Source: Lacisediminihabitans sp046156175 (GTDB taxonomy: Bacteria; Actinomycetota; Actinomycetes; Actinomycetales; Microbacteriaceae). Taken from it: a stretch of DNA of 64,000 nucleotides. Shown here one piece after another: positions 31,638 through 40,188 of the stretch (the stretch's first letter is position 1; each line of letters starts with the position of its first letter). Made by a program: the position numbers and the translations under genes. The notes under the pieces are model-generated. The model was not told where the DNA came from and made no database searches. It saw only the letters and a list, made by a program, of their open reading frames with translations. The stretch is taken from assembly GCF_046156175.1 (NCBI RefSeq), contig NZ_JAYLVL010000003.1, forward strand, positions 310,001 to 374,000, read 5' to 3'.

Positions 31638-32825
31638 ATGAGCACTCCCTTCCCCGACGCCCACCGAGCGTGGACGGTTCTCACGCTCGGAGTCGCCGCC
31701 CAGACCTCCGGCACCGTGTTCGTGAGCGTGCCGGCCTTCCTCATCCCGCTGCTCCACACCGAACGCGGGCTCAGCCTGGCGCAGGCCGGACTTCTCGCCG
31801 CAACCCCCACCATCGGAATGGTGCTCACCCTCATCGCCTGGGGAGCACTGGCCGACCGCATCGGCGAACGCTGGGTGATCGCGGGGGGTCTCGGCCTGGT
31901 GGCTCTCGCCACTGTCGGTGCGCTGCTCTCCACCGGCTATGTCGCCCTCGGCATCTTCTTCCTGCTGGGAGGGATGGCCGCGGCCAGCACCAACGCCGCG
32001 AGCGGTCGCGTCGTGGTCGGCTGGTTTCCCAAGGACCGCCGGGGACTCGCGATGGGCATCCGCCAGACCTGCCAGCCCCTCGGGGTGACCATCGCCGCCG
32101 TTACGGTGCCGTCCCTGGCCTCAGCCGGCGGCATCGGGGCAGCCCTCATCGTGCCTCTCGCGCTCACCGGCGTCTTCGCCGTCGCCGGCGCGATCGGCAT
32201 CCGCGATCCCCCGCGGCCGGTGAAGGAGCCCGGCGTTCCCACCCCCAACCCCTATCGCTCGAGCGGGTTCCTCTGGCGCATCCACGCGGTCTCGCTCCTG
32301 CTCGTCTTCCCGCAGTTCACCCTCTCGGTCTTCGGCTTGGTGTGGCTGGTCACCCAGTTGCAGGTGCCGGCTCTCGCCGCGGGACTGCTCGTGGGGGCCG
32401 CCCAGTTCGTCGGGGCGATCGGCCGCATCGGCGTCGGCATCCTGAGCGACCGCGTCGGCAGTCGGGTGCGTCCGCTGCGCTGGGTCGCGATCTCGGCATC
32501 CGCCGTGATGCTGTTGCTCGCGGCTTTCGGGGCGCCGAAATGGAGCGCTGCCGCAATCGTCCTGGTGATCGCGATGACCGTGACCGTGGCCGACAACGGG
32601 CTCGCCTTCACCTCCGTCGCCGAGATGGCCGGGCCGTCCTGGGCCGGTCGCGCGCTCGGTGCCCAGAACACCGGGCAATTCCTGGCGGCCTCCATCGTCG
32701 GCCCCGCGGTCGGGGCGCTGATCGGGCTGGTCGGCTACCCGCTCGCTTTCGCAGCCGTGGCACTCTTGCCGGCAGCGGCAATCCCGCTCATCCCGGGCGA
32801 GGCCGCGGAGCACGACCGGCTCTGA
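31638..32825 (+). CDS. MFS transporter (CynX/NimT or sugar-type)
   Basis: A 395-residue protein with about 12 hydrophobic helices, the loop-2/3 motif GALADRIGERW and the conserved GRVVVGWFPKDRRGLAMGIRQTCQPLG segment, found in MFS transporters of the oxalate/nitrate/cyanate-like subgroups. It stops nine bases from the converging MDR oxidoreductase gene. The substrate is unknown; proximity to the sialic-like operon might suggest export or uptake of a related sugar, but this is speculative. Confidence 0.83.
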   Translation: MSTPFPDAHRAWTVLTLGVAAQTSGTVFVSVPAFLIPLLHTERGLSLAQAGLLAATPTIGMVLTLIAWGALADRIGERWVIAGGLGLVALATVGALLSTGYVALGIFFLLGGMAAASTNAASGRVVVGWFPKDRRGLAMGIRQTCQPLGVTIAAVTVPSLASAGGIGAALIVPLALTGVFAVAGAIGIRDPPRPVKEPGVPTPNPYRSSGFLWRIHAVSLLLVFPQFTLSVFGLVWLVTQLQVPALAAGLLVGAAQFVGAIGRIGVGILSDRVGSRVRPLRWVAISASAVMLLLAAFGAPKWSAAAIVLVIAMTVTVADNGLAFTSVAEMAGPSWAGRALGAQNTGQFLAASIVGPAVGALIGLVGYPLAFAAVALLPAAAIPLIPGEAAEHDRL

Positions 32826-32834
32826 AGCCGTCTG

Positions 32835-33800
32835 CTACGGAGTGATGACCAGTTTGCCCCGGGGGTCACCCGCTTCGAGCATCCGCAGCGCATCCTTCGC
32901 CTCGCTCAACGGGTAGACCCGATGGATGACCGGCACGAGCGATCCAGCTGCAAGAAGCTCTGCCAGCAGCAGCAGGTCCGAGCGGCGTTGCACCGCGGCG
33001 AGACCCGTCAGCCGCTGCCGCACGAACAGGGAGATGAGCATGGCCTGGAGAGAGCGCTGGAAGCCGCCGAGGATGCGCCCGCCGTTCTCGCCGCCGATGA
33101 TCACGAGCGTGCCCGAAGTGGCCAGGGATCGACGCAGGAGCGACACCGGCCGGTTTCCGGCCAGGTTGAGGATGAGGTCGTAGCGTTCGCGCCCCAGCCC
33201 GTCTGTCGTGTAGTCGATCACCGCATCCGCGCCGAGCGCCCTCACCAGCTCGAGCTTCCCGGTGCTGCACACACCGGTGACTATGCCGCCCCAGTGCTTC
33301 GCGAGCTGCACCGCGAAGATGCCGACCCCGCCGGCCGCGCCGATGACGAGCACCCGCTGGCCCGCCGAGAGGCGGCCGGCGTCGCGCAGGCCCTGCAGCG
33401 CCGAGACGGCAGAGGTGGGAACCGCCGCGGCCTGCTCGAAGCTCACCCCGGCGGGCAGGGGCACGAGCAACTCCGCGGGGGCGCTGGCGAACTCGGCGAG
33501 GGATCCCCGGCAGACGCCGAACACCGGGTCTCCCGGCTGCACCGCGGTCACGCCGCTGCCCACGCTGTGCACGATGCCCGCGACATCCATCCCCCGGGTT
33601 CGCTGCTTCGGGCGACGCAGCCCGAAGCCGAACAGGCGCACGAGGGAGGGCAGTCCGGTCATCAGGTGCCAGTCTCCGCGGTGCAGGGAGGCCGCCCGCA
33701 CCTCGAGGAGCACGTCGGTGTCGCCGATCGTAGGCACATCGACGTCGGCGAACTGCATCACGTCACTCGAACCGTAACGGTCTTGCACGAGGGCTTTCAC
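32835..33800 (-). CDS. Zinc-free MDR oxidoreductase (quinone-reductase-like)
   Basis: A 321-residue medium-chain dehydrogenase with GDPVFGVC, the cofactor motif VLVIGAAGGVGIFAVQLAKHWG and no zinc-binding cysteine cluster. This is the quinone oxidoreductase/reticulon-4-interacting subgroup, usually NADPH dependent. The start overlaps the XRE regulator gene (ATGA), so it is the last gene of a three-gene operon and probably under that regulator. Confidence 0.83.
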   Translation of the reverse strand: MKALVQDRYGSSDVMQFADVDVPTIGDTDVLLEVRAASLHRGDWHLMTGLPSLVRLFGFGLRRPKQRTRGMDVAGIVHSVGSGVTAVQPGDPVFGVCRGSLAEFASAPAELLVPLPAGVSFEQAAAVPTSAVSALQGLRDAGRLSAGQRVLVIGAAGGVGIFAVQLAKHWGGIVTGVCSTGKLELVRALGADAVIDYTTDGLGRERYDLILNLAGNRPVSLLRRSLATSGTLVIIGGENGGRILGGFQRSLQAMLISLFVRQRLTGLAAVQRRSDLLLLAELLAAGSLVPVIHRVYPLSEAKDALRMLEAGDPRGKLVITP

Positions 33801-34030
33801 GGGGTTTCTCCTGTGGATGCGGGGTACTGGAACACGTCGTCTAAGGGCACATCGAAGACGCCGGCGATCTGGAACGCCACCTCGAGGGAGGGCGAATAGC
33901 GCCCCTGCTCGATGGCGATGATGGTCTGGCGGGTCACGCCGACCCGGGCGGCGAGGTCCGCCTGGGTGAGCTCGCCGGCGGCGAAGCGCAGGCGACGGAT
34001 GTCGTTGGTGATCCGCGTGGCCTTCACCAT
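33797..34030 (-). CDS. XRE-family transcriptional regulator
   Basis: A 77-residue single-domain helix-turn-helix protein: RLRFAAGELTQADLAARVGVTRQTIIAIEQGRYSPSLEVAFQIAGVFDVPLDDVF is the classic XRE (Cro/C1) fold, with recognition helix near RQTIIAIEQGR. Its ATG overlaps the stop of the membrane-protein gene by 7 bp and its stop overlaps the next gene. Palindromes sit over the operon promoter (34471-34523), consistent with autoregulation. The ligand, if any, is unknown. Confidence 0.88.
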   Translation of the reverse strand: MVKATRITNDIRRLRFAAGELTQADLAARVGVTRQTIIAIEQGRYSPSLEVAFQIAGVFDVPLDDVFQYPASTGETP

Positions 34031-34452
34031 GTCTGGAAGCCCCGACGGTAGGCGATGATCTTGGCGACGGATCCGACGATCGCCGACAGCACGAAACCGA
34101 GGTAGATCGCGTTGGCGATCCAGAACGGTGCGACTTCGATCAGCGCTAGCCAGAGGGCGGTGACGGCGCCGACGATGAGGAACGACTGTCCGATGTAATC
34201 GCCGAGCCGGTTGATCTCCCGGTCGCGCTGGTCTTTCTCGGCCGCACCCTTCGGCGCGAAGAAGGAGCTGAGGATGTCGAGCACAATCGACGCGACGATG
34301 GCTCCCCCGATGCTCCAGATCAGGGTCCAGGCGTAGGGCGCATCTTGGAGAGCACCGCCGCCGACCCGCCCGAGAACGATCACGAGGTAGCTCGCGTACG
34401 CGACGGTGGTGACGAGCACCATGATCCACGCGCGCTTTTCTGAGACGGACAT
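34024..34452 (-). CDS. Four-helix membrane protein
   Basis: A 142-residue protein with hydrophobic segments near 9-29, 40-62, 88-108 and 115-135 and a central charged loop (KGAAEKDQRDREINRLGDYIG). I do not recognise a named family. It is the first gene of the operon with the XRE regulator and the MDR oxidoreductase, starting 36 bases after the -10-proximal region. Confidence 0.75.
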   Translation of the reverse strand: MSVSEKRAWIMVLVTTVAYASYLVIVLGRVGGGALQDAPYAWTLIWSIGGAIVASIVLDILSSFFAPKGAAEKDQRDREINRLGDYIGQSFLIVGAVTALWLALIEVAPFWIANAIYLGFVLSAIVGSVAKIIAYRRGFQTW

Positions 34453-34470
34453 GAGCCCTCCCTTTCGAAA

Positions 34471-34523
34471 TGTAAAGAATTACTGACATGGATGAATGTA
34501 ATGCTTATTACACATCATGTCTA
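34471..34523 (-). promoter_or_regulatory. Promoter with overlapping TGTAA-type operators
   Basis: On the - strand a -35-like TAGACA (34523-34518) is 17 bp from a -10-like TACATT (34500-34495). A perfect palindrome TGTAAT-GCTT-ATTACA (34497-34512) covers the spacer and the -10 box. A second, imperfect site TGTAAAGAATTACT (34471-34484) lies just downstream of the predicted start of transcription. Binding of the operon's XRE protein here would block transcription. Seen in sequence: boxes and palindromes; inferred: the protein that binds. Confidence 0.6.
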
Positions 34524-34553
34524 GTATTTTTTACATGCGATTGAAAAGCGGTC

Positions 34554-37028
34554 TCACCACCCGGCCCCGTAACACTGGAAAGCCGGCCGACGCGCGGAGG
34601 ACGCCCCGGCGGCCACCAGCGCATCGGCCGGCGCCACGCCAGAGGCGAGAAGCCCATGGGCCTCGGTGAGCAGCTCGCAGGCGAGGGAGTCATCCACGCT
34701 GGCGGGAGCCGCGATCACGCAGCGCACCCCCGCGTGCAGCCAGGCCTGCGACATACCGAGAGCCTCCTGCCCCCAGCGCACCGCGGACCGCCCCACCTCG
34801 CACGCGGAGAGCACCACCACCGTCGGCACGGCGGGCAGCTGGTCCACGTCGTAGCCGAACCACGGGCCGTCCGCGAGGAGGACGCCGGAGAAGAGCGGGT
34901 TGTCGGCCGAATGCCGACCGTGTGCCGAAAGGTGGAGAAGATCCACCCGCTGGGCGAGGCCGGAGACCGCCTCGCTCGTCGCGGCCGCTCCGACCAGCAC
35001 CGTAGAGGTCGCCCAACCGGCCGCGGCATCCGTCACCTCCTCCTCGGCGCGCGCGACTCCCGGCCCGGCCGCGAATCCCACCGAGCGCAGCGATAGGCCG
35101 CGTGCACGCTGGGCCAGCCACCGCGTCGCGGAGACCGGCAGGGTCAGCGGTCGACCGCGCAGCGTCGGCAGCAGCGACCAGGGCAGTCCCGCGAGAACCC
35201 CGGGCGGCGTCACCACCAGCCGACCGGTGCCGATGCGGTCGCGAACGGGCCCGACGATCAGGCTGTCCAGCCGGTCGAGACGGTGGGCAAGACCGGCGTC
35301 CACGACCTGCTGCATCGCGGGCGAGAGTGTCGCGGCAGCCATGTCGAGGTCGGCGAGCAGCCCCTCGAGTTCGGTGCGGATCGGATCGAGCGGCCCGAGG
35401 TCCACGACGGTCGAGCTGTCGCCCGTCACCGCGAGGGCGGTCAGCCGTTCGCCAGACCAGAGCACGGCGAGAAGCGCCGAGTCTTCCGGGCCGAGCTCCG
35501 CCTGCACGCGGTCGAGCGTGACCAGCTCCTCGATGCTGCCGGATCCGCGGCCCTCCCATTGTCGGGCGCGGATCGCCGACCTCAGTGCAGCCTCCGCTCG
35601 CCCATCGGCCGACAGGGGGGACGGATCGGAGGCCCGCAACTGGCGCAACTCCGCCAGGTCGGCGGCGTTCGCGGCGTTCGCGGGAGGCCGCAGAGGAACG
35701 ATCCGTCCGGTGAGGTTTCGCGTGCGCTCGGACCATTCGAAGACCTCGGATGCCCGCCCGGTTGCGACCGCCTGCCGGATGCCGACGGTGATCAAACCCG
35801 TGCCGTGGGCGACCAGCGCGCTCTGCAGGTCGAGGCTTCCGAAGCTGGACTGCCACTCGGCGAGCTCATCGAGACCGGTGCGAGCCAGCGACAGCGCGCG
35901 GGAACGCCGCCCCTCGAGCACCGCGAGCTCGGCACCCACCTGGCGGTGAAGCAACCGAGCGCCGATCATGGTTCCGCGGGTCAGTGGAGCCCCGTCGAGT
36001 GCCGAACGTGCCCCCGCGGCATCCCCCGATTGCAGGCGGAGACGCGAGCCCTGAAGCCGCAGGGTGACCGCGTCCCCCTCGAAGTGCCGCGCGCCGAGGG
36101 CGAGCGCCACCTGCTCGATCTGCTCGAGGAGCCTGCCTGCCGACTTCGCTGAACCGGCCGCCCGGGAGGACACGGTGGCACCGAAAGCGAATGCTTCGGC
36201 CCGCAGTGCCCAGCTCTCACTGCCGCGCGCCCGAAATCGCCGGGCGGCCCGGCGGGCGAGCGCGGCGGCACGCCGTGCATCCTCGAAGACCAGCGCCCTG
36301 GCCTGGGCGAATTCCGCTTCGGCCTGCGCCTGGCGCAGTCCGCGCAGGCCGTAGGTGCGGGCGACCGTCGCCAACAGGTCGATCGCCTCCGAGGTCATCC
36401 CCGCGCTCAGCAGCACCTCCGCGCGGTCCGCATCGCAGGTCGCGAGAGCGACCGGGGAGAGGGCCGCGAGCACCGGCCGGGACTCGTCCATCAGGCGAAG
36501 GGCGGCGATCAGGTCTCCGGCGAGCATCGCCGCATAGCCCTGGTTGTTTCGGGCCTTGGCCAGCTCCACCGGATCGCCGGCTCGCTCGAACGCCTCGGCC
36601 GCCGCGTCGAAGTCCCGACCGGCAGCCCCCACATCCCGGCGGTCGAGAAAGGCGAGGCCGCGATTGAGGAGCACCACGCCCAGACGCGCCGGATCCGAGT
36701 CGAGCTGCGAAATGGCCCCGGTGAGAAACTCGACGGCCGCATCGACGTTGCCGCGTCGGAGTTCGATCAGGCCGATCTGGCTGCCGAGCACCGCTCGGGT
36801 GTGGGTGCTGAGGCCCGACGCCTCCAATGCCGACCGACAGAGAGCAATCCCGCGGTCCGGATCGCCGGTCTCCGACTCGAGGTAGGCGACGGTGCCGATG
36901 ATCCGTGCGGTGAGTTCGGCATCCTGCGATCGCCGCAATGCCTCATCGAGGGCCGTGCGCGCGGAGGCATGGCGCCCCGCGTTCGAGTGCGCGACACCGC
37001 GCTGGTACAGGACTGCCGCCGACAGCAT
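34554..37028 (-). CDS. TPR-CHAT caspase-like protease
   Basis: An 824-residue protein: residues 1-400 are tetratricopeptide-like helical repeats (repeating A-x-x-x-x-x-G-x-x-x-x-A patterns), and the C-terminus from about 560 is a CHAT peptidase domain. The catalytic dyad is His703 (HLSAHGRHS) and Cys743 (VVLSACEVG), both present. CHAT proteases are caspase relatives used in programmed cell death, toxin-like and defence contexts. It ends an operon with a sigma factor, a 163-residue protein and a subtilisin-like protease (26 bp downstream of the latter). Confidence 0.88.
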   Translation of the reverse strand: MLSAAVLYQRGVAHSNAGRHASARTALDEALRRSQDAELTARIIGTVAYLESETGDPDRGIALCRSALEASGLSTHTRAVLGSQIGLIELRRGNVDAAVEFLTGAISQLDSDPARLGVVLLNRGLAFLDRRDVGAAGRDFDAAAEAFERAGDPVELAKARNNQGYAAMLAGDLIAALRLMDESRPVLAALSPVALATCDADRAEVLLSAGMTSEAIDLLATVARTYGLRGLRQAQAEAEFAQARALVFEDARRAAALARRAARRFRARGSESWALRAEAFAFGATVSSRAAGSAKSAGRLLEQIEQVALALGARHFEGDAVTLRLQGSRLRLQSGDAAGARSALDGAPLTRGTMIGARLLHRQVGAELAVLEGRRSRALSLARTGLDELAEWQSSFGSLDLQSALVAHGTGLITVGIRQAVATGRASEVFEWSERTRNLTGRIVPLRPPANAANAADLAELRQLRASDPSPLSADGRAEAALRSAIRARQWEGRGSGSIEELVTLDRVQAELGPEDSALLAVLWSGERLTALAVTGDSSTVVDLGPLDPIRTELEGLLADLDMAAATLSPAMQQVVDAGLAHRLDRLDSLIVGPVRDRIGTGRLVVTPPGVLAGLPWSLLPTLRGRPLTLPVSATRWLAQRARGLSLRSVGFAAGPGVARAEEEVTDAAAGWATSTVLVGAAATSEAVSGLAQRVDLLHLSAHGRHSADNPLFSGVLLADGPWFGYDVDQLPAVPTVVVLSACEVGRSAVRWGQEALGMSQAWLHAGVRCVIAAPASVDDSLACELLTEAHGLLASGVAPADALVAAGASSARRPAFQCYGAGW

Positions 37029-37054
37029 GCCTCATTATGGCGCGGCGGCAGTGC

Positions 37055-38719
37055 TCAGCGCGCGGCCGCGGTGACCTTCTGCAGGGCGGCTGACGCCACC
37101 TTCACCCGCTCGGCGACGGAGACTGAACCGGCCTTCGGCAGCACCCCCGCGTCGAGCGCGGACGCCACGGCCCCTGCGATCAGCGGCGCGGCGAAGGAGG
37201 TGCCGCTCCAGATCGCGAAACCGCCGCGGAAGTCATCCGGATCAATCGACTCCCGCATTCGGATGCCACTGCCGAAGTCGCTCGAGACGCGGGCGAGGGG
37301 CTCGTCGCCTCCGTTGAAGGCCGGCATCGTCGAGAAGACGGAGCCGCCGGGCGCGCTGCATGAGATCCATGGGCCGTCATTGCTGAACATCGCCACAGTC
37401 GAACCGTTCGGGTTGAGGGCCCGCGCGGCAACGATCGGCACGGCGTCCTCGACCAGATGCACCGGCCCTCCCCCGCCCAGCCACGGCGCGAACGCGGCGG
37501 GGAACATCGGACGGTCCGTCGCGTCATTTCCCGCGGAACACGCGACCACAGTTCCGCAGCGCCCCATCGACGCGAGCAACTCGTACATCGTGGGGTCGAA
37601 CAGCCCGTCCTCGGGGGTCTCGTGGTAGTACCCCATCGACAGGGAGAACACGTCGATTTCGCAGCCGTCGGTGCGGCCCTGCGCCGCCCGACCGATCAGC
37701 GTCGCGATGGCGGTGAGTGCCGCGACGAGCTCGGATTCGACGATCACGCCGTTGGCGTCCACCACCCGCCAGGCCACGATGTCTGCCTCCGGGCAGGCCT
37801 GGTGGATAAGTCCGGCGATGAATGTCCCGTGACCCGAGACTTCGTCGAGCGCTCCATCCATCGGCCCGACCAGGTCGCCGTCGAGCTCCGGATCGGTAGC
37901 CGCCCCGACCTGACCGATCGGAACCCCGTCGAGCAGAACCGCGGTGTTGACGATCGGGTCGAGCCACGAGTGCAGCCCGCACCCGGTGTCGAGGGTCGCA
38001 ACCACCGGGCGTCGACCATCATCGACCGTGCGATCGCGACGATACGGAGCCGCGCCCGCATAGGCCACCGGCTGAAGACCCCCGCTGCCCTGCGAGCCGT
38101 AGCTGGCGATCGCCCCCACGTCGACGCTCGACCCGGCCGGGTTCGTCGAGTGGAACGGGTTCGTCGAGTGGAACGGATTCGTCGAGTGGAACGGGTTCGT
38201 CGAGTGGAACGGATTCACGCCGATCGAGTCGACGGTGAGTAGGTGATCGAGACCGACCCCCTGCACGGCATCCCGGCCGAGCAGCGCGCGCGCTCGTTGC
38301 AGAAGCGTCCAGGCATCCGGTGCCGGCACGGCTTCACCCACCCGCGCCGTGATCAGGAATCGCGAGACGCCGAGCACCCCGGTGGCCCAGGGATATCGGC
38401 GCACGCGCTCCTGGCGCGAGGCATCCGGCTCCGGCAGCAGGGAGGTGACGAACTTCTCGTCGCGCGTCAGGTCCCAACCCAGTTCGCCCGCGACGCGGCC
38501 GAGACGCTCGGCATTCGCTGCGACGTCGGCGAGAGTGGAGACGAGGATGCGATCGGGAATGTACGAGGTCGGATACGCGCGGATGCCGTCGACCGTCACC
38601 GCCGCCGGATCGAGGATCCTGCCCACCTGGGCCGGATACCGGTCGTCCCAGCGGCGCCGGGGTCGCGACCTGCCGTCGGATGTGCCGCTGCTCAATTCGC
38701 TGCCGCCCTGCTCGCTCAA
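37055..38719 (-). CDS. Subtilisin-like (S8) serine protease with NPFHST repeats, apparently cytoplasmic
   Basis: A 554-residue S8 peptidase with the triad Asp244 (VATLDTGCG), His297 (SGHGTFIAG) and Ser508 (WSGTSFAAP), and an oxyanion-type asparagine in ACSAGND. There is no signal peptide: the N-terminus is MSEQGGSELSSGTSDGRSRP, hydrophilic, so the enzyme is probably intracellular. Four copies of NPFHST lie between residues 170 and 195, between the N-terminal region and the catalytic domain. Operon partners are a sigma factor, a 163-residue protein and a CHAT protease. Confidence 0.87.
   Translation of the reverse strand: MSEQGGSELSSGTSDGRSRPRRRWDDRYPAQVGRILDPAAVTVDGIRAYPTSYIPDRILVSTLADVAANAERLGRVAGELGWDLTRDEKFVTSLLPEPDASRQERVRRYPWATGVLGVSRFLITARVGEAVPAPDAWTLLQRARALLGRDAVQGVGLDHLLTVDSIGVNPFHSTNPFHSTNPFHSTNPFHSTNPAGSSVDVGAIASYGSQGSGGLQPVAYAGAAPYRRDRTVDDGRRPVVATLDTGCGLHSWLDPIVNTAVLLDGVPIGQVGAATDPELDGDLVGPMDGALDEVSGHGTFIAGLIHQACPEADIVAWRVVDANGVIVESELVAALTAIATLIGRAAQGRTDGCEIDVFSLSMGYYHETPEDGLFDPTMYELLASMGRCGTVVACSAGNDATDRPMFPAAFAPWLGGGGPVHLVEDAVPIVAARALNPNGSTVAMFSNDGPWISCSAPGGSVFSTMPAFNGGDEPLARVSSDFGSGIRMRESIDPDDFRGGFAIWSGTSFAAPLIAGAVASALDAGVLPKAGSVSVAERVKVASAALQKVTAAAR
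38141..38212 (-). repeat. Four tandem 18-bp repeats inside the S8 protease gene
   Basis: Units at 38141-38158, 38159-38176, 38177-38194 and 38195-38212 differ at only one position (G/A at the first base) and encode NPFHST four times. Copy number could vary between strains by slippage. Confidence 0.9.
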
Positions 38720-38775
38720 CCCGATCTCCTTGCCCTTGGTCGATTCCGTTACTCGTGCTCGCTATACCGTGCCCG

Positions 38776-39267
38776 TCAAACCGTGAAGTAATCGGTGGTG
38801 AAACCCTGCCGCGCCTCCGCGGCCCCCGGCCCGAGCTCGGGCTGGAGCCACATCCGCGTTCGTCCCGCGGGAATGTCGGGGAAATCGAAACGCCCCTCGG
38901 CACTCGCAGCGGTGGTGAAGTCATCATCGTCCTGCTCGAGCCTCACCGACAAGGCCGCGGCGGGCGCGATCCACCCGTCGACGCGGCGTCGGCCGTCACC
39001 GAGGTCGCTCACCCGCAACATGATCGACCGGGTGCCGTGGGCGAATTCGAGAAGCTGCACATCGGAGACCCCGCGAACCCCGACCGCCGCCCCGCTCGAC
39101 TCGAGCATGGTGAGCATGGCGTATTCCACGCCGAGGTCGCGGGTCGCCAGCGCGACGAGCACGTTGTCCACCAGCCCGTCCGGCATCGGATCGCGCTGGC
39201 GCCACAGCGTTCGAAGGCGAGAGAACAGGTCATCGTCAGAGAGCGGAGATTGATCACGGATCGTCAT
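38776..39267 (-). CDS. 163-residue protein of unknown function, sigma-operon partner
   Basis: A 163-residue soluble protein starting at ATG 39267, overlapping the sigma-factor stop (ATGA). The N-terminal half is helical (DDLFSRLRTLWRQRDPMPDGLVDNVLVAL). The C-terminal half looks like a beta-sandwich (SVRLEQDDDDFTTAASAEGRFDFPDIPAGRTRMWLQP), resembling a carboxypeptidase-regulatory-like fold. Position immediately after the sigma factor suggests an anti-sigma or co-factor role, but it has no zinc motif or membrane helix of known anti-sigma factors. Function not known. Confidence 0.65.
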   Translation of the reverse strand: MTIRDQSPLSDDDLFSRLRTLWRQRDPMPDGLVDNVLVALATRDLGVEYAMLTMLESSGAAVGVRGVSDVQLLEFAHGTRSIMLRVSDLGDGRRRVDGWIAPAAALSVRLEQDDDDFTTAASAEGRFDFPDIPAGRTRMWLQPELGPGAAEARQGFTTDYFTV

Positions 39268-39878
39268 CGTGCACCTTCCATCAGCTCGAGAGCATCCCGC
39301 AGCTTCGACAGGCAGCGTGCGCGAGTCGGGCCAATGCTCCCCACCGGCATGTCCAGGTCCTTCGCGATTCTGGCGTAATCGGGCCGCTGCTCGAAGGCCA
39401 CGATGCGCAGCAATCGTTGGCATCGCTCGGACAGCGCTCGCACACAGGCCCACAAGCGGTTCTCGCCGTCCCGCGCGATGGCCACGTCTTCGGCGGATGC
39501 CTCGTCTTCGGTCACCGCTTCGAGCACCTCGTCTGAGACGGGGATGCTTGCGGCACTGCGTTTGGATACCCGCCAGGCCTCGCGGCGCGCGGTCGTCAGG
39601 AGCCACGCGGCGATGGCATGGGGGTCGGCGATCGACCCGGAGCGTTGAACGAGTGTCAGCCATGTGGTCTGAACGACATCCTGGGCCTGGTCCTGGGCAA
39701 GACCATAGGCGCGGACGACCTGCCAGAGAACGGGTGTCATGGTGTGGACCAACTCATCCATCGCTCCGGGATCGCCGGAGAGCCAACGGCTGAAAGCCGC
39801 CGCGGAATCATCCCAGATGACATGCGACTCCGTCCGTTGGCCGTCGGGTCGGCCGCGGACGGAGTCGTTGTCAGTCAT
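39264..39878 (-). CDS. ECF-type sigma-70 factor
   Basis: About 204 residues from ATG 39878 (an ATG at 39893 with a nearby GAGGGG is an alternative start). Region 2 is DELVHTMTPVLWQVVRAYGLAQDQAQDVVQTTWL; region 4 is RLLRIVAFEQRPDYARIAKDLDMPVGSIGPTRARCLSKLRDAL, with the GSIGPTRARCL variant of the usual GTVKSRLSRAR motif. No extra C-terminal domain is seen. It presumably drives its own operon with the downstream protease genes. First gene of the operon sigma - 163-aa - S8 - CHAT. Confidence 0.86.
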   Translation of the reverse strand: MTDNDSVRGRPDGQRTESHVIWDDSAAAFSRWLSGDPGAMDELVHTMTPVLWQVVRAYGLAQDQAQDVVQTTWLTLVQRSGSIADPHAIAAWLLTTARREAWRVSKRSAASIPVSDEVLEAVTEDEASAEDVAIARDGENRLWACVRALSERCQRLLRIVAFEQRPDYARIAKDLDMPVGSIGPTRARCLSKLRDALELMEGAR

Positions 39879-40015
39879 GGATTGAATTCTCATCACCCCT
39901 CAGGAGCGGGGCAAGCCCTTACAGATACATCGGCCGACTGATTTCTTCGACCGACTTTCGGCGCAGGCTGTAATCGGCCCTCGCAGACCCGGCCCGGTAC
40001 ACTTGGGGCGCACTC
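39879..40015. promoter_or_regulatory. Divergent region, sigma-factor operon / tRNA-Leu
   Basis: A 137-bp gap that should hold the sigma-operon promoter (leftward) and the tRNA promoter (rightward). No box could be assigned with confidence. Confidence 0.3.
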
Positions 40016-40097
40016 GCGGGAGTGGTGAAATTGGTATACACGCAGGTTTTAGGTACCTGTGCCGCAAGGCGTGAGGGTTCAAGTCCCTTCTTCCGCA
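40016..40097 (+). tRNA. tRNA-Leu, anticodon UAG
   Basis: The acceptor stem GCGGGAG (40016-40022) pairs with CTTCCGC (40090-40096), discriminator A at 40097. The anticodon loop is TTTAGGT with anticodon TAG at 40050-40052, and the T-arm GAGGG-TTCAAGT-CCCTT is intact. A long variable arm (GCCGCAAGGCGT) marks it as a class II tRNA. CCA is not encoded. It reads CUN leucine codons. Confidence 0.93.
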
Positions 40098-40188
40098 CAG
40101 CGTTTTCCCGGGCGATGTCGTCGCCGCCCAGCCCCACGACGCGGCCATCGACTACCCTGACACCAACAGACGACTGGAGTACCTCGCC

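Noticed and set aside
38141..38212. CRISPR-like array
   Set aside because: The repeats are contiguous with no spacers and encode NPFHST in frame; the other tandem repeats (512-556, 50199-50259) also lack spacers.
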